From Aeromonas piscicola (GTDB lineage: Bacteria; Pseudomonadota; Gammaproteobacteria; Enterobacterales; Aeromonadaceae), in assembly GCF_000820005.1 (NCBI RefSeq), contig NZ_CDBL01000032.1, forward strand, positions 752 through 64,751: a stretch of 64,000 nt of DNA. The letters are read 5' to 3'. Every line of letters begins with the position of its first letter. Positions within the stretch are counted from its first letter, which is position 1. Below are positions 36,398 to 46,671 of the stretch, one piece after another. A model generated the notes under the pieces. That model was not told the DNA's origin, did not search any database, and saw only the letters and a program-made list of their open reading frames with translations. The translations under genes and the position numbers were made by a program.

Positions 36398-37243
36398 TTA
36401 TTTGGATATGAAATCTTGTCCCGTCATTACCATCCAGCCGGTGCGCAGGGCATCCATGGTCTCTCGCACATCGTGCACCCGGATGATACGGGCGCCATGC
36501 TGCATACCGATGAGCGCGCAGGCCAGACTGCCGGCCAACCGTTCATCAACCGAACGGCCAAGCAGGTTGCCTATCATAGACTTTCGCGACATACCGACCA
36601 AGAGCGGAAGCTGGTAATCGAGCAACTTCTCCTGCCAGGCCAGCAGTTGATAGTTGTGTGCCAGCGTCTTGCCAAAGCCGTAGCCCGGATCCAGCAACAG
36701 CTGCTGGCGCCCAACCCCGGCGGCCAGACAGGCGGCGATACGCTCGTCGAAGAAGGCCCTCACCTCCCCCAGCAGGTCGTCATAGTGGGGCTCGGCCTGC
36801 ATGGTTCTCGGCTGGCCTTGCATGTGCATCAGGCACACGGGTACGTCAGCTTCTGCGGCGGCGGCCAGGGCGCCGGGTTCGAGCAAGGCCCGCACGTCGT
36901 TGATGAGGTGGGCCCCCGCCTTGCAGCCTTCCCGCATCACGGCAGCCTTGGAGGTATCGAGGGAGATCATCACATCCAGCTCGGCGACCATCCGCTCGAC
37001 CACGGGGATCACCCTGTCCAGCTCATCCTGCTCGCTCACGTCGGGGGCCCCCGGACGCGTCGACTCCCCCCCTATGTCGATGAGGGTTGCCCCGTCGGAG
37101 ATCATCTGGCGAGCATGGGCCATGGCCCGGTCAATCTGATTGAAATTGCCGCCATCGGAGAAGGAGTCGGGTGTCACATTGAGGATCCCCATCACATGGG
37201 GACGATCGAGGGAGAGGCTGAGCCCCTTGCTGGTTAGCTGCAT
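36398..37243 (-). CDS. folP: Dihydropteroate synthase
   Basis: 281 aa from the ATG at 37243 ([32 protein letters not shown]), which has GGAAG upstream; an in-frame ATG at 37255 lacks a ribosome site. Joins p-aminobenzoate to dihydropterin pyrophosphate in folate synthesis and is the sulfonamide target. Signatures [12 protein letters not shown] and [12 protein letters not shown] are intact. Confidence 0.96.
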   Translation of the reverse strand: MQLTSKGLSLSLDRPHVMGILNVTPDSFSDGGNFNQIDRAMAHARQMISDGATLIDIGGESTRPGAPDVSEQDELDRVIPVVERMVAELDVMISLDTSKAAVMREGCKAGAHLINDVRALLEPGALAAAAEADVPVCLMHMQGQPRTMQAEPHYDDLLGEVRAFFDERIAACLAAGVGRQQLLLDPGYGFGKTLAHNYQLLAWQEKLLDYQLPLLVGMSRKSMIGNLLGRSVDERLAGSLACALIGMQHGARIIRVHDVRETMDALRTGWMVMTGQDFISK

Positions 37244-37265
37244 CTTCGCTTCCATTTACATAAAG

Positions 37266-37292
37266 AAAAACCCCGGGACCAGCCCGGGGTTT
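37266..37292 (-). terminator. Terminator between ftsH and folP
   Basis: 10-bp stem AAACCCCGGG/CCCGGGGTTT; on the minus strand it ends in TTTTTC, 13 bases after the ftsH stop. Confidence 0.85.
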
Positions 37293-37305
37293 GCATCATC
37301 ACGAT

Positions 37306-39246
37306 TTATTTGGCCGGGAGATCGTTGGCCTTGTCGATGTCGACATCCGCCACCGGCTCCACGTCGGTCACTGCCGGTTTGGCATCCGCCGCGACAGTGG
37401 CACCGCCTTGCGGAGTGTCGCTGTGCTCGTCATGCCAGTTGCTGGGAGCACGCACCTCGCGACGGGCCATCAGATCGTCGATCTGCTTGGCGTCGATGGT
37501 TTCGTACTTCATCAGCGCATCTTTCATAGTGTGCAACACGTCCATGTTGTCCAGCAGGATCTGCTTGGAGCGGGCGTAGTTGCGATCGATGACCTGCTTG
37601 ACCTCGGCGTCGATGACGCGCGCCGTGTCATCGGACATGTGCTTGGCCTTGGCCATGCTGCGACCGAGGAACACTTCGCCATCTTCTTCCGCATAGAGCA
37701 TGGGACCGAGACGCTCGGACATGCCCCACTGGGTGACCATCTTGCGGGCGATGTCGGTCGCACGCTCGATATCGTTGGATGCACCGGTCGATACCTTCTC
37801 GGCACCGTAGATCAGCTCTTCCGCCAGACGACCGCCGTACAGGCTGGAGATCATGGACTCCAGGTGCTGTTTGGAGTGGCTCCAGCGATCCTGCTCGGGC
37901 AGGTACATGGTCACACCCAGCGCACGACCGCGCGGTATGATGGAGACCTTGTAGACAGGATCATGATCCGGTACCAGACGACCTATGATGGCGTGACCCG
38001 CCTCATGGTAAGCCGTCATCTCCTTCTCTGAGTCTCTCATCACCATGGAGCGACGTTCCGCACCCATCATGATCTTGTCCTTGGCCTTCTCGAATTCGGC
38101 CATGGAAACCACACGACGACTCTCACGGGCGGAGAAGAGGGCGGCTTCGTTGACCAGGTTGGCGAGATCAGCACCGGAGAAACCTGGGGTACCACGGGCA
38201 ATCAGGGCCGCATTGACATCATCTGCCAACGGCACCTTGCGCATGTGCACCTTCAGAATCTGCTCGCGACCGCGCACATCCGGCAGACCGACCACGACCT
38301 GACGGTCGAAACGGCCCGGACGCAGCAAAGCAGGGTCCAGTACATCGGGACGGTTGGTGGCAGCGATGACGATGACGCCTTCATTGCCTTCAAAACCATC
38401 CATCTCGACCAGCATCTGGTTCAGGGTCTGCTCACGCTCATCGTGACCACCGCCGAGACCGGCGCCACGCTGGCGACCGACCGCATCGATTTCATCGATG
38501 AAGATGATGCAGGGGGAAGACTTCTTGGCCTGCTCAAACATGTCACGCACCCGGGAGGCACCGACACCCACGAACATTTCGACGAAGTCGGAACCCGAGA
38601 TGGTGAAGAAAGGCACCTTGGCCTCGCCCGCAATGGCCTTGGCCAGCAGGGTCTTACCGGTACCGGGAGGACCTACCAGCAGTACGCCGGTAGGGATCTT
38701 GCCACCCAGTTTCTGGAACTTGCTCGGATCGCGCAGATAGTCGACCAGCTCTTTCACCTCTTCCTTGGCCTCATCGCAACCTGCGACGTCAGCAAAGGTG
38801 GTCTTGATCTGATCTTCGCTCATCAGGCGAGCCTTGCTCTTGCCGAACGACATGGCACCCTTGCCGCCGCCGCCCTGCATCTGACGCATGAAGAAGACCC
38901 AGACACCGATCAGCAACAGCATCGGGAACCAAGAGATGAAGATAGAGGTCAGCAAAGACGGCTCTTCCGGCTTCTCGCCCATCACTTTGACATTGTGATT
39001 GAGCATGTCGTTGAGCAGCTGGGGATCCGGCGCCGGTATGATGGTGGTGAAGCGTTCACCAGTGCGCTTGACGCCGTTAATGACCTTGCCATCCATCCGC
39101 ACTTCACGGATCTGTTCTTGGGTCACTTCTTTAACGAAGCTGGAATAGTCCAGCTGGCGACTGGTGGTATCGCTGGGGCTGAAGCTATTGAACACCGACA
39201 TCAACACGACGGCGATGACCAGCCACAGGATTAGGTTTTTCGCCAT
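37306..39246 (-). CDS. ftsH: ATP-dependent zinc metalloprotease FtsH
   Basis: 646 aa. Inner-membrane AAA+ protease for quality control and LpxC turnover. The ATG at 39246 ([22 protein letters not shown]) equals the E. coli start; the frame continues to a TTG at 39255. Two membrane spans (about 5-23 and 100-120), Walker A GPPGTGKT, Walker [12 protein letters not shown], second region of homology [13 protein letters not shown] and the zinc site HEAGH. Its tail ([19 protein letters not shown]) differs from E. coli. Preceded by rlmE. Confidence 0.98.
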   Translation of the reverse strand: MAKNLILWLVIAVVLMSVFNSFSPSDTTSRQLDYSSFVKEVTQEQIREVRMDGKVINGVKRTGERFTTIIPAPDPQLLNDMLNHNVKVMGEKPEEPSLLTSIFISWFPMLLLIGVWVFFMRQMQGGGGKGAMSFGKSKARLMSEDQIKTTFADVAGCDEAKEEVKELVDYLRDPSKFQKLGGKIPTGVLLVGPPGTGKTLLAKAIAGEAKVPFFTISGSDFVEMFVGVGASRVRDMFEQAKKSSPCIIFIDEIDAVGRQRGAGLGGGHDEREQTLNQMLVEMDGFEGNEGVIVIAATNRPDVLDPALLRPGRFDRQVVVGLPDVRGREQILKVHMRKVPLADDVNAALIARGTPGFSGADLANLVNEAALFSARESRRVVSMAEFEKAKDKIMMGAERRSMVMRDSEKEMTAYHEAGHAIIGRLVPDHDPVYKVSIIPRGRALGVTMYLPEQDRWSHSKQHLESMISSLYGGRLAEELIYGAEKVSTGASNDIERATDIARKMVTQWGMSERLGPMLYAEEDGEVFLGRSMAKAKHMSDDTARVIDAEVKQVIDRNYARSKQILLDNMDVLHTMKDALMKYETIDAKQIDDLMARREVRAPSNWHDEHSDTPQGGATVAADAKPAVTDVEPVADVDIDKANDLPAK

Positions 39247-39300
39247 GTCACTCAAATCAATGACCTCGCAGACTGACAGTTAACGATGAAGGTTAGGGTA

Positions 39301-39930
39301 CTACAGTTTAAAACCGGTAGCCACAATGTAGACTTCTCGTGAACGGGCACGAGACGAGTCTGGTTTACGAATCTTGACAGCAGAGAAAAGCTTACGAATT
39401 TCATTGAGATAGGCATCAAACCCCTCTCCCTGGAATACCTTCACCACGAAGCTGCCATTACTGCGCAATACCTGGTTGCACATGTCGAGCGCCAGCTCGA
39501 CCAAGTACATGGCGCGGGCCTGATCCACCTGCTGGGTGCCACTCATATTGGGCGCCATATCAGACATGACCAGGTCCACCTTGTCCGGACCGACACGGGC
39601 CAGCAAGGCACCGAGTACAGTTTCCTCCCGAAAGTCCCCTTGCAGGAAATCGACACCGGCAATGGGATCCATCGGCAAAATATCACACGCGATGACCCGT
39701 CCATCGTCACCCACCTGCTCAACGGCAAACTGGGACCAGCCACCCGGGGCCGCCCCCAGATCCACCACTGTCATGCCGGTACGGAGCAATTTGTCCTTGC
39801 CCTGGATCTCATCAATCTTGAAAACAGCGCGGGAACGCAGCCCCAACTTCTGGGCTTTTTTGACGTATTGATCGTCGAAATGTTCTTTTAACCAGCGGCT
39901 TGAGCTGGGGGAACGTTTTTTCTGGGTCAT
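39301..39930 (-). CDS. rlmE: 23S rRNA 2'-O-ribose methyltransferase (U2552)
   Basis: 209 aa (E. coli RlmE/FtsJ 209). SAM-dependent methylation in the peptidyl-transferase centre. SAM motif [21 protein letters not shown]-type catalytic residues in [22 protein letters not shown] and [12 protein letters not shown]. Upstream of ftsH and divergent from yhbY as in E. coli. Confidence 0.98.
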   Translation of the reverse strand: MTQKKRSPSSSRWLKEHFDDQYVKKAQKLGLRSRAVFKIDEIQGKDKLLRTGMTVVDLGAAPGGWSQFAVEQVGDDGRVIACDILPMDPIAGVDFLQGDFREETVLGALLARVGPDKVDLVMSDMAPNMSGTQQVDQARAMYLVELALDMCNQVLRSNGSFVVKVFQGEGFDAYLNEIRKLFSAVKIRKPDSSRARSREVYIVATGFKL

Positions 39931-40027
39931 GATTGTCGACTTTAAAAAACCACAAGGGTTATTAGTATTAAGGGCTAAGTGGGGGTAGAATACGCCCCTT
40001 TCAACCCTGACTTATGAAGAAATTGCC

Positions 40028-40324
40028 ATGATTCTCAACAATAAACAGAAACAGTACCTCAAGGGCCTTGCCCACAGTCTGAAGCCCGTTGTCCTCTTGG
40101 GTCAACATGGTCTGACCGAAGGCGTACTGGCCGAGATCGATCTGGCCCTGAATTACCACGAGCTGATCAAGGTTAAGGTTGCGTCTGAAGATCGTGAGAT
40201 GAAACAGCTGGTTATGGATGCAATCGTCCGTGAAACCGGCGCGGTCAAGGTACAGAGCATCGGCCACGTGCTGACCATCTACCGTCAGGCCAACGAGCCG
40301 AAAATCCAACTGCCTCGCAAGTAA
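40028..40324 (+). CDS. yhbY: CRM-domain RNA-binding protein YhbY
   Basis: 98 aa (E. coli 97). Associates with pre-50S ribosomal particles. CRM signature LKGLAHSLKPVVLLGQHGLTEGVLAEIDLALNYHELIKVKV and the GSGKN-equivalent C-terminal IGHVLTIYRQANEPKIQLPRK. Divergent from rlmE. Confidence 0.95.
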   Translation: MILNNKQKQYLKGLAHSLKPVVLLGQHGLTEGVLAEIDLALNYHELIKVKVASEDREMKQLVMDAIVRETGAVKVQSIGHVLTIYRQANEPKIQLPRK

Positions 40325-40429
40325 CAGGAAAGAGCCTCGCTCTTTCCTTCATTTCCCTTCTTCCCAAGTCGCTTGCCAAAGTAGTCTCCAGGCCCTTAAC
40401 CTGCGATGAATACTCGTGGACACCCCGCT

Positions 40430-41023
40430 ATGGATCACCATCAGATTCTCACCGAAGATGAACTGGCCATGTTACGGGACTTGGGGAGCAGTCAGGAGAC
40501 GGCCGCCGGACAATCCCTGAGCGGTTATCTCGCCACCCCCTTGCTCGGACTGCTGCAACGCGCCGATCAACTGGTGCTCGAAGCCCGCTTCGCCGGGCAT
40601 CAACTCCGCTTTCCGCTGCGCTTCACCCAGGGGGACGATGGCTTTGTCGAACCGCGCATCGCCGCGCCCGTCATCAAGGAGCTGGGTTATCCTCATCTGC
40701 GCGCCTGGCGTCTCGACCAGAAGGCGCGCCTGAAGGTGGCCGATACCGAGTGTCTGGTGCACAGCCTGTCGCTGGACGGATTGGTGGTGGAGGGCTTGCC
40801 CACCGGCCTGGCGATCGGCGCCACCCTCAGCGGCACTCTGCTAATCCATGAACTGGCCCCGCTGCCCCTCTGTGCCGAGCTGGTCAGGCACATCCATCAA
40901 CGCAATGGTGTGCAGGGCTGGGCACTGCACTTCCAGATGGCCAAGCCGGATCTTGAGCAACTGCGCAGCTGGATGTTCCAGCGCCATCAGGACGCCTTCA
41001 CTCAGGCCTACCAGCCCCGCTAA
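40430..41023 (+). CDS. PilZ-like protein of unknown function
   Basis: 197 aa from MDHHQILTEDELAML (40430); an ATG at 40406 adds eight residues, and neither has a strong ribosome site. The C-terminal half fits a PilZ-type barrel: VHSLSLDGLVVEG resembles the D/NxSxxG element, followed by GATLSGTLLI, a LVRHIHQRNGVQGWALHFQM strand pair and a closing helix (DLEQLRSWMFQRHQDAF). An RxxxR c-di-GMP motif is not clearly kept (WRLDQKARL is the nearest), so c-di-GMP binding is uncertain. Lies between yhbY and greA, a slot without such a gene in E. coli. Confidence 0.6.
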   Translation: MDHHQILTEDELAMLRDLGSSQETAAGQSLSGYLATPLLGLLQRADQLVLEARFAGHQLRFPLRFTQGDDGFVEPRIAAPVIKELGYPHLRAWRLDQKARLKVADTECLVHSLSLDGLVVEGLPTGLAIGATLSGTLLIHELAPLPLCAELVRHIHQRNGVQGWALHFQMAKPDLEQLRSWMFQRHQDAFTQAYQPR

Positions 41024-41027
41024 ATAC

Positions 41028-41054
41028 AAACAGGGGAGCCGGGCTCCCCTGTTT
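41028..41054. terminator. Bidirectional terminator between PilZ-like gene and greA
   Basis: 12-bp stem AAACAGGGGAGC/GCTCCCCTGTTT with a 3-base loop, between convergent genes. Confidence 0.85.
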
Positions 41055-41070
41055 CAGGCATCACCTCACA

Positions 41071-41547
41071 TCAGAGGTAAGCGACGGCCAGAACTTCGTA
41101 TTCCACGTCGCCGGCCGGCGTCTTGACGATGGCAACATCGTCCACTTCCTTGCCGATCAGGGCACGGGCGATGGGCGAGTTCACCGAAATCATGTTCTGT
41201 TTGATGTCAGATTCATCGTCACCCACGATACGGTAGACAACTTCTTCTTCCGTCTCGCTTTTCAGCAGGGTCACGGTCGCCCCAAAGATTACGCGACCAT
41301 TGTTGGTAATCTTGGTGACATCGATCACCTGGGCATTGGAGAGCTTGCTCTCAATTTCCTGAATGCGGCCTTCACAGAAGCCTTGCTGCTCACGGGCGGC
41401 ATGGTACTCGGCGTTTTCTTTCAGATCACCATGTTCACGGGCATCTGCAATCGCTTCGATAATCTGCGGACGAAGCTCGCTCTTCAGATAGTCGAGCTCT
41501 TGACGCAGCTTTTCAGCGCCGCGAACAGTCATCGGAGTATGATTCAT
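41071..41547 (-). CDS. greA: Transcript cleavage factor GreA
   Basis: 158 aa, same length as E. coli. Rescues backtracked RNA polymerase. The N-terminal coiled coil has the acidic tip [21 protein letters not shown], and the globular C-domain ends [16 protein letters not shown]. Convergent with the PilZ-like gene. Confidence 0.98.
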   Translation of the reverse strand: MNHTPMTVRGAEKLRQELDYLKSELRPQIIEAIADAREHGDLKENAEYHAAREQQGFCEGRIQEIESKLSNAQVIDVTKITNNGRVIFGATVTLLKSETEEEVVYRIVGDDESDIKQNMISVNSPIARALIGKEVDDVAIVKTPAGDVEYEVLAVAYL

Positions 41548-41691
41548 AGTCGAAACCTGGGTTGCTTGAAAAGAGAAGCTGCGGCTATCAAAGAGAGCCG
41601 CAGCTATCGGTTCGGATGAGGCATCTTAATATGAAGCCGGCACAAAATCCATGTCAGTCCCTGCGAGCGGGATCGCGCTTTGCCATCGACA

Positions 41692-42585
41692 CTACTTCTG
41701 CTCAGTGACGCCGATTGGCGCTGATACCGTCGGCTTGCCCTGCATGATGGCGATCTCCACCCGCCGGTTCATACGCCGGTTTTCCGGGGTGGTGTTGGGT
41801 ACCAGTGGCTGGGAATCGGCCATGCCCTGCACCACTAACCGCCCGCCGTCAAAGCCGGGGACCTTGATCATCTGATGGGCCACCGCCACCGCACGCTGGG
41901 AGGAGAGCTCCCAGTTGGACTGAAACAGCTCATCTTCGGTGGCCACATCATCGGTATGACCCGAGATGGTGATCTCCCCCGGCACATCCTTGAGCAGCGT
42001 CGCCACCTTGCGCACAACGGGCCAGAACTGGGGCTGCAGGAAAGCAGAACCGGCCGGGAAGGCCGCCTTCTCGCGGATCCGTATGATAATCTGCTGACCC
42101 AGCGCTTCCACTTCGATGGCACCATCCTGGATCTGGGCCTTCATCTGCTCCGCCAGCTCCTTGGCCAGATCATTGGACTGCTCCTGTTTTTTCTGCGCCT
42201 CCTGCCGGGTATCCCCCCCCACCAGCTTGTCTTCGCTCTTGTCATGACCCCCGGCCTGATCGGCATCGCCGGGCTGGAAGTCCAGCTCTGTCTGGGTCAT
42301 GTCCATGGTCTGCTGCATGATGGTGTCTATGGGGGTCGGCTCGGGGCGGCCCGGCCTGAACTCGAGGGCGATGACGGAGGTCCCCTTGGGAATGTCTTTG
42401 ACCTCCAGAATGTTCTGCACCCCGAACGCCTTCTCCATGGAGCCGGCGATCTGCTTGAACTTCTGCACATCCATCTCGGCGAAAGAGAGCAGCAGCACGA
42501 AGAAGCACATCAACAGCGACATCAGATCGGCGAAGGTACCCATGTAACCGGGCAGACCAGGTGGCGGACACTTGCACTTAGCCAT
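41692..42585 (-). CDS. pomB: Flagellar stator protein PomB (Na+-driven)
   Basis: 297 aa. The N-terminus KCKCPPPGLPGYMGTFADLMSLLMCFFVLLLSFAEMDVQKFKQIAGSM is of the Vibrio PomB type, with the ion-binding Asp at D20. The plug/linker follows, then an OmpA-like peptidoglycan-binding domain (ISGHTDDV, NWELSSQRAVAVAH, NRRMNRRVEI). With PomA it forms the ion-conducting stator of the polar flagellum. Starts 5 bases after the pomA stop. Na+ rather than H+ specificity is inferred from PomB resemblance. Confidence 0.94.
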   Translation of the reverse strand: MAKCKCPPPGLPGYMGTFADLMSLLMCFFVLLLSFAEMDVQKFKQIAGSMEKAFGVQNILEVKDIPKGTSVIALEFRPGRPEPTPIDTIMQQTMDMTQTELDFQPGDADQAGGHDKSEDKLVGGDTRQEAQKKQEQSNDLAKELAEQMKAQIQDGAIEVEALGQQIIIRIREKAAFPAGSAFLQPQFWPVVRKVATLLKDVPGEITISGHTDDVATEDELFQSNWELSSQRAVAVAHQMIKVPGFDGGRLVVQGMADSQPLVPNTTPENRRMNRRVEIAIMQGKPTVSAPIGVTEQK

Positions 42586-42590
42586 GAGGA

Positions 42591-43349
42591 TTACTCGCTG
42601 CCATTGTTGCGTTTGGACTGGTTCAGGTAATTTTGCAACATGGACTGGATCACCCGCGGGTTCTGGCCATCCTGAATGCCCATGATGGCGTCCAGTACCA
42701 GACAGCGGCTCAGCTGCTCTTCGCCGCTGCGCAGCTCCAGCTTGTCGGCGATGGGGATCGCAATCATGTTGGCCTCGATGGCGCCATACAGAGTGGTGAG
42801 CAAGGCCACCGCCATGGCCGGGCCTATGGATTTGGGATCACTCATGTTGGCCAGCATGGCCACCAACCCCACCAGCGTGCCTATCATGCCCATGGCGGGC
42901 CCCAGATCCCCGAGCGAGCGAAAGACCTTGATGGCGATGACGTGCCGTTCGGCGGTGAGCTCAATGTCCTTCTCCATCACGCCGCGGATGACATCGGCGT
43001 CGTGCCCGTCCACCAGCATGTCGATGCCTTTTTTCATGAAGGCATTTGGCACTTCGGCGGCTTCCAGCGCCAGGAACCCCCCTTTACGGGCCGCATCTGC
43101 CAGTTCAACCGCCTTGATGATGAGGTCGTCGAGCTTGTCGCCCTTGTAGATGAACGCCTTGCCGGCCACCTTGAACGCCATCAGAAACTGACCGATGTTG
43201 AACTTCATCATGCAGATAAAGAGGGAACCCAGTATGGTGATATAGACCGAAGGCATATCCACATACATGCTCATGGGGCCACCCAGCAACATGCCGTACA
43301 CCACGACCCCAAATCCCAGCACTATGCCAATCAGACTACCTAGATCCAC
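42591..43349 (-). CDS. pomA: Flagellar stator protein PomA
   Basis: 252 aa (Vibrio PomA 253). Four-span MotA-family protein beginning MDLGSLIGIVLGFGVVVYGMLLGGPMSMYVDMPSVYITILGS. The cytoplasmic loop has charged motor-contact residues (AVELADAARKGGFLALE), and spans 3-4 carry MGMIGTLVGLVAMLANM and AVALLTTLYGAIEANM. First gene of the pomAB pair, divergent from xseB. Unlinked to other flagellar genes here. Confidence 0.95.
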   Translation of the reverse strand: MDLGSLIGIVLGFGVVVYGMLLGGPMSMYVDMPSVYITILGSLFICMMKFNIGQFLMAFKVAGKAFIYKGDKLDDLIIKAVELADAARKGGFLALEAAEVPNAFMKKGIDMLVDGHDADVIRGVMEKDIELTAERHVIAIKVFRSLGDLGPAMGMIGTLVGLVAMLANMSDPKSIGPAMAVALLTTLYGAIEANMIAIPIADKLELRSGEEQLSRCLVLDAIMGIQDGQNPRVIQSMLQNYLNQSKRNNGSE

Positions 43350-43568
43350 ATCCCTACTCCTGTCAGCCGAAATTTGTTGTATCTGCAGTTTGTTGAATTT
43401 TCTGCTATTGGCTCATCAGCGGCAAGGGCCACCACGTTTTTCCTTGTTCACAAGATGGCTTATTATCGGCCACTTTTCCGAGAGTTTAAGCCGACCGCAC
43501 TTTTCAGCCTCCCCCCTGCCCGCCGTCGATGTTAAGATAAGCTGTTTTTTCAATCCCCGAGGATGGAC

Positions 43569-43820
43569 ATGGCCAGTAAAAAAATCGACCGCCTGAGTTT
43601 TGATGCCACTCTGGAAGAGCTGGAAACCATAGTCCATCAACTGGAACAAGGTTCCTTACCGCTGGAAGAGGCACTCAAGCAGTTCGAACAGGGTGTCCAC
43701 CTGGTGCGGGCTGGCCAGCAGAAGCTGGAGCAGGCCGAACAGAAGATCCAGATCCTGCTGACTCAGGCCGATGGCACAGAGCAAGCGGTCCCCTTCCAGC
43801 CAGAGCAAGGAGAGGAATGA
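43569..43820 (+). CDS. xseB: Exodeoxyribonuclease VII small subunit
   Basis: 83 aa from the ATG at 43569 (MASKKIDRLSFDATLEELETIVHQLEQGSLPLEEAL), six bases after GAGG; an ATG at 43563 abuts that site. Helical small subunit of ExoVII. The stop is immediately followed by the ispA GTG. Confidence 0.95.
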   Translation: MASKKIDRLSFDATLEELETIVHQLEQGSLPLEEALKQFEQGVHLVRAGQQKLEQAEQKIQILLTQADGTEQAVPFQPEQGEE

Positions 43821-44711
43821 GTGACGCTGGACGATTTTTCCCGTCTGCATCGTCAACGTATTGACGACTGCCTTTCTGCACAACTTGAATCCTTGCCCGC
43901 CATGGCCCCGCGTCTGCGCGATGCCATGCGCTACGGCCTGCTGCTGGGCGGCAAGCGGGTGCGCCCCTTCCTGGTCTACGCCGTGGGCGAGATGCTGGGC
44001 GTCAAGAGCGAGTTGCTGGATGGCCCCGCCGCTGCGGTAGAGTGCATCCACGCCTACTCCCTGCTGCACGACGACCTGCCCGCCATGGACAACGACGACT
44101 TGCGTCGCGGCCAGCCGACCGTGCACAAGGCATTTGACGAAGGCACCGCCATCCTGGCCGGCGATGCCCTGCAGACCCTGGCCTTCGCCATTCTGGCCGA
44201 CCATCCACTGCCCGACCGGCTTCTGGCCAACCGGGTGCGGATGCTGAGCGCCCTCGCCCGCGCCTCCGGCTACCTCGGTATGTGTGGTGGTCAGGCGCTG
44301 GATCTGCAGGCCGAAGGCCGCCAGATCAGCCTGCCCGAGCTGGAGCAGGTGCATCGCCACAAGACCGGCGCCCTGATCGAATGCGCCGTAGCACTGGGTG
44401 CCCTGTGCAAGCCCGACGTGGACGACGCCACCCTGACGGCGCTGCAAACGTACGCGGCCGCCATTGGCCTCGCCTTCCAGGTGCAGGACGACATCCTCGA
44501 CATCACGGGCGATACCGCCACCCTGGGCAAACCGCAAGGCTCGGATCTGGCGCAGGAAAAGAGTACCTATCCGGCCCTGCTCGGACTCGACAATGCCCGT
44601 GAGCTGGCTCGCGAACTGCACGGTAAAGCCTTAACAGCCTTGCAATCTTTGCCCTACAATACCGACATTCTGGAAGCGTTTGCCGATTACATCATCGAGC
44701 GAACCCACTAA
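43821..44711 (+). CDS. ispA: Farnesyl diphosphate synthase
   Basis: 296 aa, GTG start directly after the xseB TGA; GAGG lies upstream inside xseB. Condenses IPP with DMAPP/GPP to FPP. First Asp-rich motif DDLPAMDND in HAYSLLHDDLPAMDNDDLRRG, second in QVQDDILDITGD. Ends ADYIIERTH like E. coli IspA. Operon xseB-ispA-dxs groups isoprenoid supply. Confidence 0.97.
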   Translation: MTLDDFSRLHRQRIDDCLSAQLESLPAMAPRLRDAMRYGLLLGGKRVRPFLVYAVGEMLGVKSELLDGPAAAVECIHAYSLLHDDLPAMDNDDLRRGQPTVHKAFDEGTAILAGDALQTLAFAILADHPLPDRLLANRVRMLSALARASGYLGMCGGQALDLQAEGRQISLPELEQVHRHKTGALIECAVALGALCKPDVDDATLTALQTYAAAIGLAFQVQDDILDITGDTATLGKPQGSDLAQEKSTYPALLGLDNARELARELHGKALTALQSLPYNTDILEAFADYIIERTH

Positions 44712-44732
44712 ACGCTGGATAACAGTAACAAT

Positions 44733-46598
44733 ATGAGCGTTGATATAAGCAATTTCCCCAACCTGGCCCTCGCGGATACGCCGGTCGAGTTGCGATCCCT
44801 GCCGTTCGATCGGCTGCCCGTGCTGTGCAACGAACTGCGTGAATATCTGCTGCGTTCGGTGAGCCGCTCCAGTGGTCATCTCGCCTCCGGGCTCGGCACA
44901 GTCGAGCTGACTGTGGCGCTGCACTACGTCTACAACACGCCGTTCGATCGCCTGGTGTGGGATGTGGGCCATCAGGCCTATCCCCACAAGATCCTGACCG
45001 GCCGCCGCGACCGGATGCAGAGCATCCGTCAGAAAGACGGCCTGCACCCCTTCCCCTGGCGCGGCGAGAGCGAATATGACGTGCTCTCGGTCGGTCACTC
45101 CAGCACCTCCATAGGTGCGGCGCTCGGCATGGCTGTCGCCGCCGAGAGCGAGGGTCTGGGTCGCAAGATAGTGGCGGTGATTGGTGACGGCGCCATCACG
45201 GCCGGCATGGCCTTCGAGGCGCTCAATCACGCTGGCGATGTCCACAAGGACATGCTGGTGGTGCTCAATGACAACGAGATGTCCATCTCCGAGAATGTCG
45301 GGGCGCTCAACAACCACCTGGCCCGCATCATGTCGGGCAAGCTCTACACCACCATACGCGAGGGTGGCAAGAAAGTGCTGGCGGGCCTGCCGCCGGTCAA
45401 GGAGCTGGCCAAGCGGGCCGAGGAGCATCTCAAGGGCATGGTGGTGCCTGGCACCCTGTTCGAAGAGTTCGGCTTCAACTACATAGGCCCCATCGACGGC
45501 CATGACATCAACGCCCTGGTTGAGACACTGCGCAACATGCGCAACCTCAAGGGGCCGCAGCTGCTGCACGTCAAGACCAAGAAGGGCAAGGGTTACGAGC
45601 CCGCCGAGAAAGATCCCATCGGTTATCACGGCGTGCCCAAGTTCAATCCGGACGAGTGCACCCTGCCCAAGGCGAGCGGTGGCAAGCCGAGCTTCTCCGC
45701 CATCTTCGGCCAGTGGCTGTGCGACATGGCGGCAAAAGACGAGAAGCTGGTCGGCATCACCCCCGCCATGCGCGAGGGCTCAGGGTTGGTCAAGTTCAGC
45801 CAGCAGTATCCGGATCGCTACTTCGACGTGGCCATCGCCGAGCAGCATGCGGTCACCTTCGCCGCCGGCCTCGCCATCGCCGACAAGAAGCCGGTGGTCG
45901 CCATCTATTCGAGCTTCCTGCAGCGCGCCTATGACCAGCTGATCCACGACGTGGCGCTGCAGGAGCTACCGGTACTGTTCGCCATCGACCGGGCCGGTCT
46001 GGTGGGCGCCGATGGCCCGACCCATCAGGGGGCGTTCGACATCAGCTTCCTGCGCACCGTGCCCAACATGGTGGTGATGACGCCGTCCGACGAGAACGAA
46101 TGTCGCCAGATGCTCTACACCGGCTATCAGTGCAACCAGCCTGCGGCGGTGCGTTACCCCCGTGGCAGCGGCACAGGCATCGAGGTGCAGACCGAGATGC
46201 AGGCGCTGGCGCTCGGCAAGGGACGTGTCATTCGCGAGGGCAAGGGCACCGCCATACTGGCGTTCGGCACCCTGCTGCAGCAGGCCAGGGCCGCCGCCGA
46301 GGCGCTCGATGCCACCCTGGTGGACATGCGCTTCGTCAAGCCGATGGATGAGGCGCTGGTGCTGTCGCTTGCTGCCAGTCATGACCAGTTCGTGACCATA
46401 GAGGACAACGCCATCATGGGCGGTGCCGGCTCTGCGGTGAACGAGCTGCTGATGCGCAACAAGCAGTGCAAACCGGTGCTCAATCTGGGCCTGCCGGATC
46501 GCTTCGTGGAGCAAGGCACCCAGGAGGAAATCTACGCGCTGCTGGGACTCGACAGCACTGGCATTCAAGCCAGCATCGAAGCCTGGCTGCTGGCCTGA
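44733..46598 (+). CDS. dxs: 1-deoxy-D-xylulose-5-phosphate synthase
   Basis: 621 aa (E. coli 620). Thiamine-PP enzyme for the first step of the MEP isoprenoid pathway. TPP/Mg motif [36 protein letters not shown], catalytic GYHGVPKF region and transketolase-like [15 protein letters not shown] are present. Last gene of xseB-ispA-dxs. Confidence 0.98.
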   Translation: MSVDISNFPNLALADTPVELRSLPFDRLPVLCNELREYLLRSVSRSSGHLASGLGTVELTVALHYVYNTPFDRLVWDVGHQAYPHKILTGRRDRMQSIRQKDGLHPFPWRGESEYDVLSVGHSSTSIGAALGMAVAAESEGLGRKIVAVIGDGAITAGMAFEALNHAGDVHKDMLVVLNDNEMSISENVGALNNHLARIMSGKLYTTIREGGKKVLAGLPPVKELAKRAEEHLKGMVVPGTLFEEFGFNYIGPIDGHDINALVETLRNMRNLKGPQLLHVKTKKGKGYEPAEKDPIGYHGVPKFNPDECTLPKASGGKPSFSAIFGQWLCDMAAKDEKLVGITPAMREGSGLVKFSQQYPDRYFDVAIAEQHAVTFAAGLAIADKKPVVAIYSSFLQRAYDQLIHDVALQELPVLFAIDRAGLVGADGPTHQGAFDISFLRTVPNMVVMTPSDENECRQMLYTGYQCNQPAAVRYPRGSGTGIEVQTEMQALALGKGRVIREGKGTAILAFGTLLQQARAAAEALDATLVDMRFVKPMDEALVLSLAASHDQFVTIEDNAIMGGAGSAVNELLMRNKQCKPVLNLGLPDRFVEQGTQEEIYALLGLDSTGIQASIEAWLLA

Positions 46599-46623
46599 TC
46601 AGGCACCTTGACGAGCAAATAAG

Positions 46624-46647
46624 GAAGGGCGCCTGATGGCGCCCTTC
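46624..46647. terminator. Terminator between dxs and peptide transporter operon
   Basis: 10-bp perfect stem GAAGGGCGCC/GGCGCCCTTC with TGAT loop; serves convergent transcripts. Confidence 0.8.
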
Positions 46648-46671
46648 TTGTATCTTCACTTCTGACCCGAA

